Assembly: GCA_946480655.1 (NCBI GenBank)
Contig: CAMLKN010000107.1
Location: 1-7,428 of the forward strand
Source: an uncultured Devosia sp.
GTDB lineage: Bacteria > Pseudomonadota > Alphaproteobacteria > Rhizobiales > Devosiaceae
Reading direction: 5' to 3'
DNA length: 7,428 nt
The notes below the pieces were generated by a model. It made no database searches. It was not told where the DNA came from and saw only the letters and a program-made list of their open reading frames with translations. Numbering within the stretch: position 1 is the stretch's first letter; each line of letters begins with the position of its first letter. The position numbers and the translations under genes are program-made. Below, piece after piece: positions 6,604-7,428 of the stretch.

Positions 6604-6655
6604 CGAACGCCGCCATAGATGGCTGCTGACCGCAAGCGCCAGTTGAAACCTGCCA

Positions 6656-6708
6656 CCCGCCCCCACCCAAAGTCCCACCGTCCCGCCCCTTGCCCCTGCC
6701 CCAATCCC
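6656..6708 (-). promoter_or_regulatory. Potential G-quadruplex-forming tract upstream of rpe
   Basis: On the minus strand there are nine runs of three or more G, from 6708 down to 6656, separated by loops of 3, 2, 3, 1, 5, 5, 1 and 1 nt. This more than meets the usual G3+N1-7 pattern for an intramolecular quadruplex. The tract lies on the template strand for rpe and overlaps the proposed -35 element. Folding in the cell is inferred, not shown. Confidence 0.5.
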
Positions 6709-6718
6709 ACGCTACAGC
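6690..6718 (+). promoter_or_regulatory. Possible sigma-70-type promoter for rpe
   Basis: TTGCCC (6690-6695), a 17-nt spacer and TACAGC (6713-6718) give the best -35/-10 arrangement in front of rpe. With C upstream of each, they resemble the alphaproteobacterial CTTGAC-N17-CTATAT pattern (CTTGCC and CTACAG). Transcription would begin near 6725 with a leader of about 24 nt. The match is partial. Confidence 0.3.
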
Positions 6719-6748
6719 ACCGGCGAACCCGCTTGAGCTGAGGTGAAG

Positions 6749-7428
6749 ATGACGTCGTCGCGTCCGCTGCGCATTGCCCCATCCATCCTGTCCGCCGATT
6801 TTTCGCGGCTGGGGGATGAGGTCAGGGCAATCGTCGACGGGGGCGCCGATTTTATCCATGTCGACGTGATGGACGGGCATTTCGTGCCCAATATCTCGTT
6901 TGGCGCGCCGGTGATGAAATCCATCCGCGGCGTCACCGACAAGGTCTTCGACGTGCACCTGATGATCGCGCCGGCGGACCCTTACCTGGCCGATTTCGCC
7001 AGGGCAGGCGCCGATATCATCACTGTTCATGCCGAGGCCGGTCCGCATCTGCACCGCTCGCTGCAGGCGATCCGCGCTTTGGGCAAGAAGGCCGGCGTGG
7101 CGCTCAATCCGGCAACGCCCGTCTCGGCCATCCAGCATGTCATCGACGATTGTGACCTGGTGCTGGTGATGAGCGTCAATCCCGGCTTTGGCGGGCAGAG
7201 TTTCATCCCCGAAAGCCTCAACAAGCTGCGCCAGGCCAAGGCGCTGATCGGCGGGCGGGATATCGACCTCGAGGTGGATGGCGGGGTGACCGCCGACAAT
7301 GCCGGCGAGATCGTGCGTGCCGGAGCCAATGTGCTGGTGGCCGGCTCCTCGGTCTATGCAGGCAACGACCCGAAAACCTATGCCGGACGGATCAAGGCGA
7401 TCCGCGACGCAGCGACGGGGATGGTGGT
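6749..7428 (+). CDS. rpe: Ribulose-phosphate 3-epimerase (partial at right edge)
   Basis: This TIM-barrel enzyme interconverts D-ribulose 5-phosphate and D-xylulose 5-phosphate in the cytosolic pentose phosphate pathway (and the Calvin cycle where present). 226 complete codons are in the window with no stop. Family members are usually about 220-230 residues, so only a short C-terminal tail is probably missing. Family motifs run in order: [10 protein letters not shown] (9-18, S12 substrate contact), [12 protein letters not shown] (37-48), DVHLMI (68-73), LNPATP (119-124), [12 protein letters not shown] (141-152), EVDGGV (175-180) and the phosphate-binding AGSSVY (198-203). The metal and catalytic set H37, D39, H70 and D177 is intact, with D39 and D177 the acid-base pair. 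The start at ATG 6749 is supported by GAGG 5 nt upstream. The gene appears solitary on its strand here, although a downstream partner could lie beyond the edge. Confidence 0.97.
   Translation, partial: MTSSRPLRIAPSILSADFSRLGDEVRAIVDGGADFIHVDVMDGHFVPNISFGAPVMKSIRGVTDKVFDVHLMIAPADPYLADFARAGADIITVHAEAGPHLHRSLQAIRALGKKAGVALNPATPVSAIQHVIDDCDLVLVMSVNPGFGGQSFIPESLNKLRQAKALIGGRDIDLEVDGGVTADNAGEIVRAGANVLVAGSSVYAGNDPKTYAGRIKAIRDAATGMV

Larger units (their letters stand above)
6323..6748. other. 426-bp divergent gap rich in inverted repeats
   Basis: No clear gene is present between the exported protein gene (leftwards) and rpe (rightwards). Perfect inverted repeats are unusually dense: TTGAC-GGTC-GTCAA (6405-6418), GCGCAG-CTA-CTGCGC (6443-6457), CCCCC-ATCGCA-GGGGG (6465-6480), the decamer palindrome AGAAGCTTCT (6524-6533), CGGTGA/TCACCG (6553-6574) and GGGCAGATTG-TCTG-CAATCTGCCC (6580-6603). 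A C-rich, G-poor tract (6656-6708) follows up to the probable rpe promoter. A 41-codon GTG frame with a good ribosome binding site (6521-6646) is possible but unsupported. Confidence 0.6.

Noticed and set aside
1..7428. CRISPR array, insertion sequence, tRNA or integrated element
   Set aside because: No regularly spaced direct repeats, transposase or integrase coding, tRNA cloverleaf or att-like duplication could be found on either strand.

Overview
The window looks like high-GC alphaproteobacterial chromosome. Protein similarities and gene order (map followed by a RadC-family gene, and a dispersed-type CCTCGG/CCGAGG palindrome) point to Hyphomicrobiales, possibly a Devosia-like genus. That placement is an inference from recognised families; no 16S or other marker is present. 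I see no tRNA, rRNA, CRISPR array, transposase or phage gene.

Layout: (1) The start of a molybdopterin-binding (MoaB/MogA/CinA N-terminal) protein runs leftwards off the edge (1-494, minus). (2) A divergent 115-bp gap leads to a two-gene plus-strand unit: type I methionine aminopeptidase (map, 610-1443), then a RadC/JAMM-family protein (1443-2168), overlapping by one base. (3) Convergent to it, and overlapping its last 15 bp, is a minus-strand CelD/BcsL-type GNAT acyltransferase (2154-3392, possibly starting at 3470). Upstream on the same strand is a CcdA-type thiol-disulfide transporter (3554-4294). (4) A 527-bp non-coding stretch holds two inverted repeats, one of them a palindromic repeat-like element. 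(5) Two convergent genes for exported proteins follow: a four-EF-hand calcium-binding protein with a Gly/Tyr/Met-rich N-terminal segment (4822-5352, plus), and an uncharacterised protein with a Gly/Asp-rich repeat linker and an alpha-helical C-terminal domain (5558-6322, minus). A hairpin between them could end both transcripts. (6) A 426-bp divergent gap is rich in inverted repeats and carries nine C-tracts (G-tracts on the minus strand) just before rpe. (7) Ribulose-phosphate 3-epimerase (rpe, from 6749) runs off the right edge nearly complete.

The map-radC pair handles N-terminal Met removal and an unresolved JAMM function, and the two are probably co-transcribed. CcdA passes electrons across the membrane to periplasmic thiols. 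The EF-hand and Gly-rich proteins are both predicted to be exported and may be an accessory pair set between housekeeping genes. I found no convincing new multi-gene system. The parts most worth a second look are the rpe upstream region (G-quadruplex potential and stacked hairpins) and the two exported proteins.
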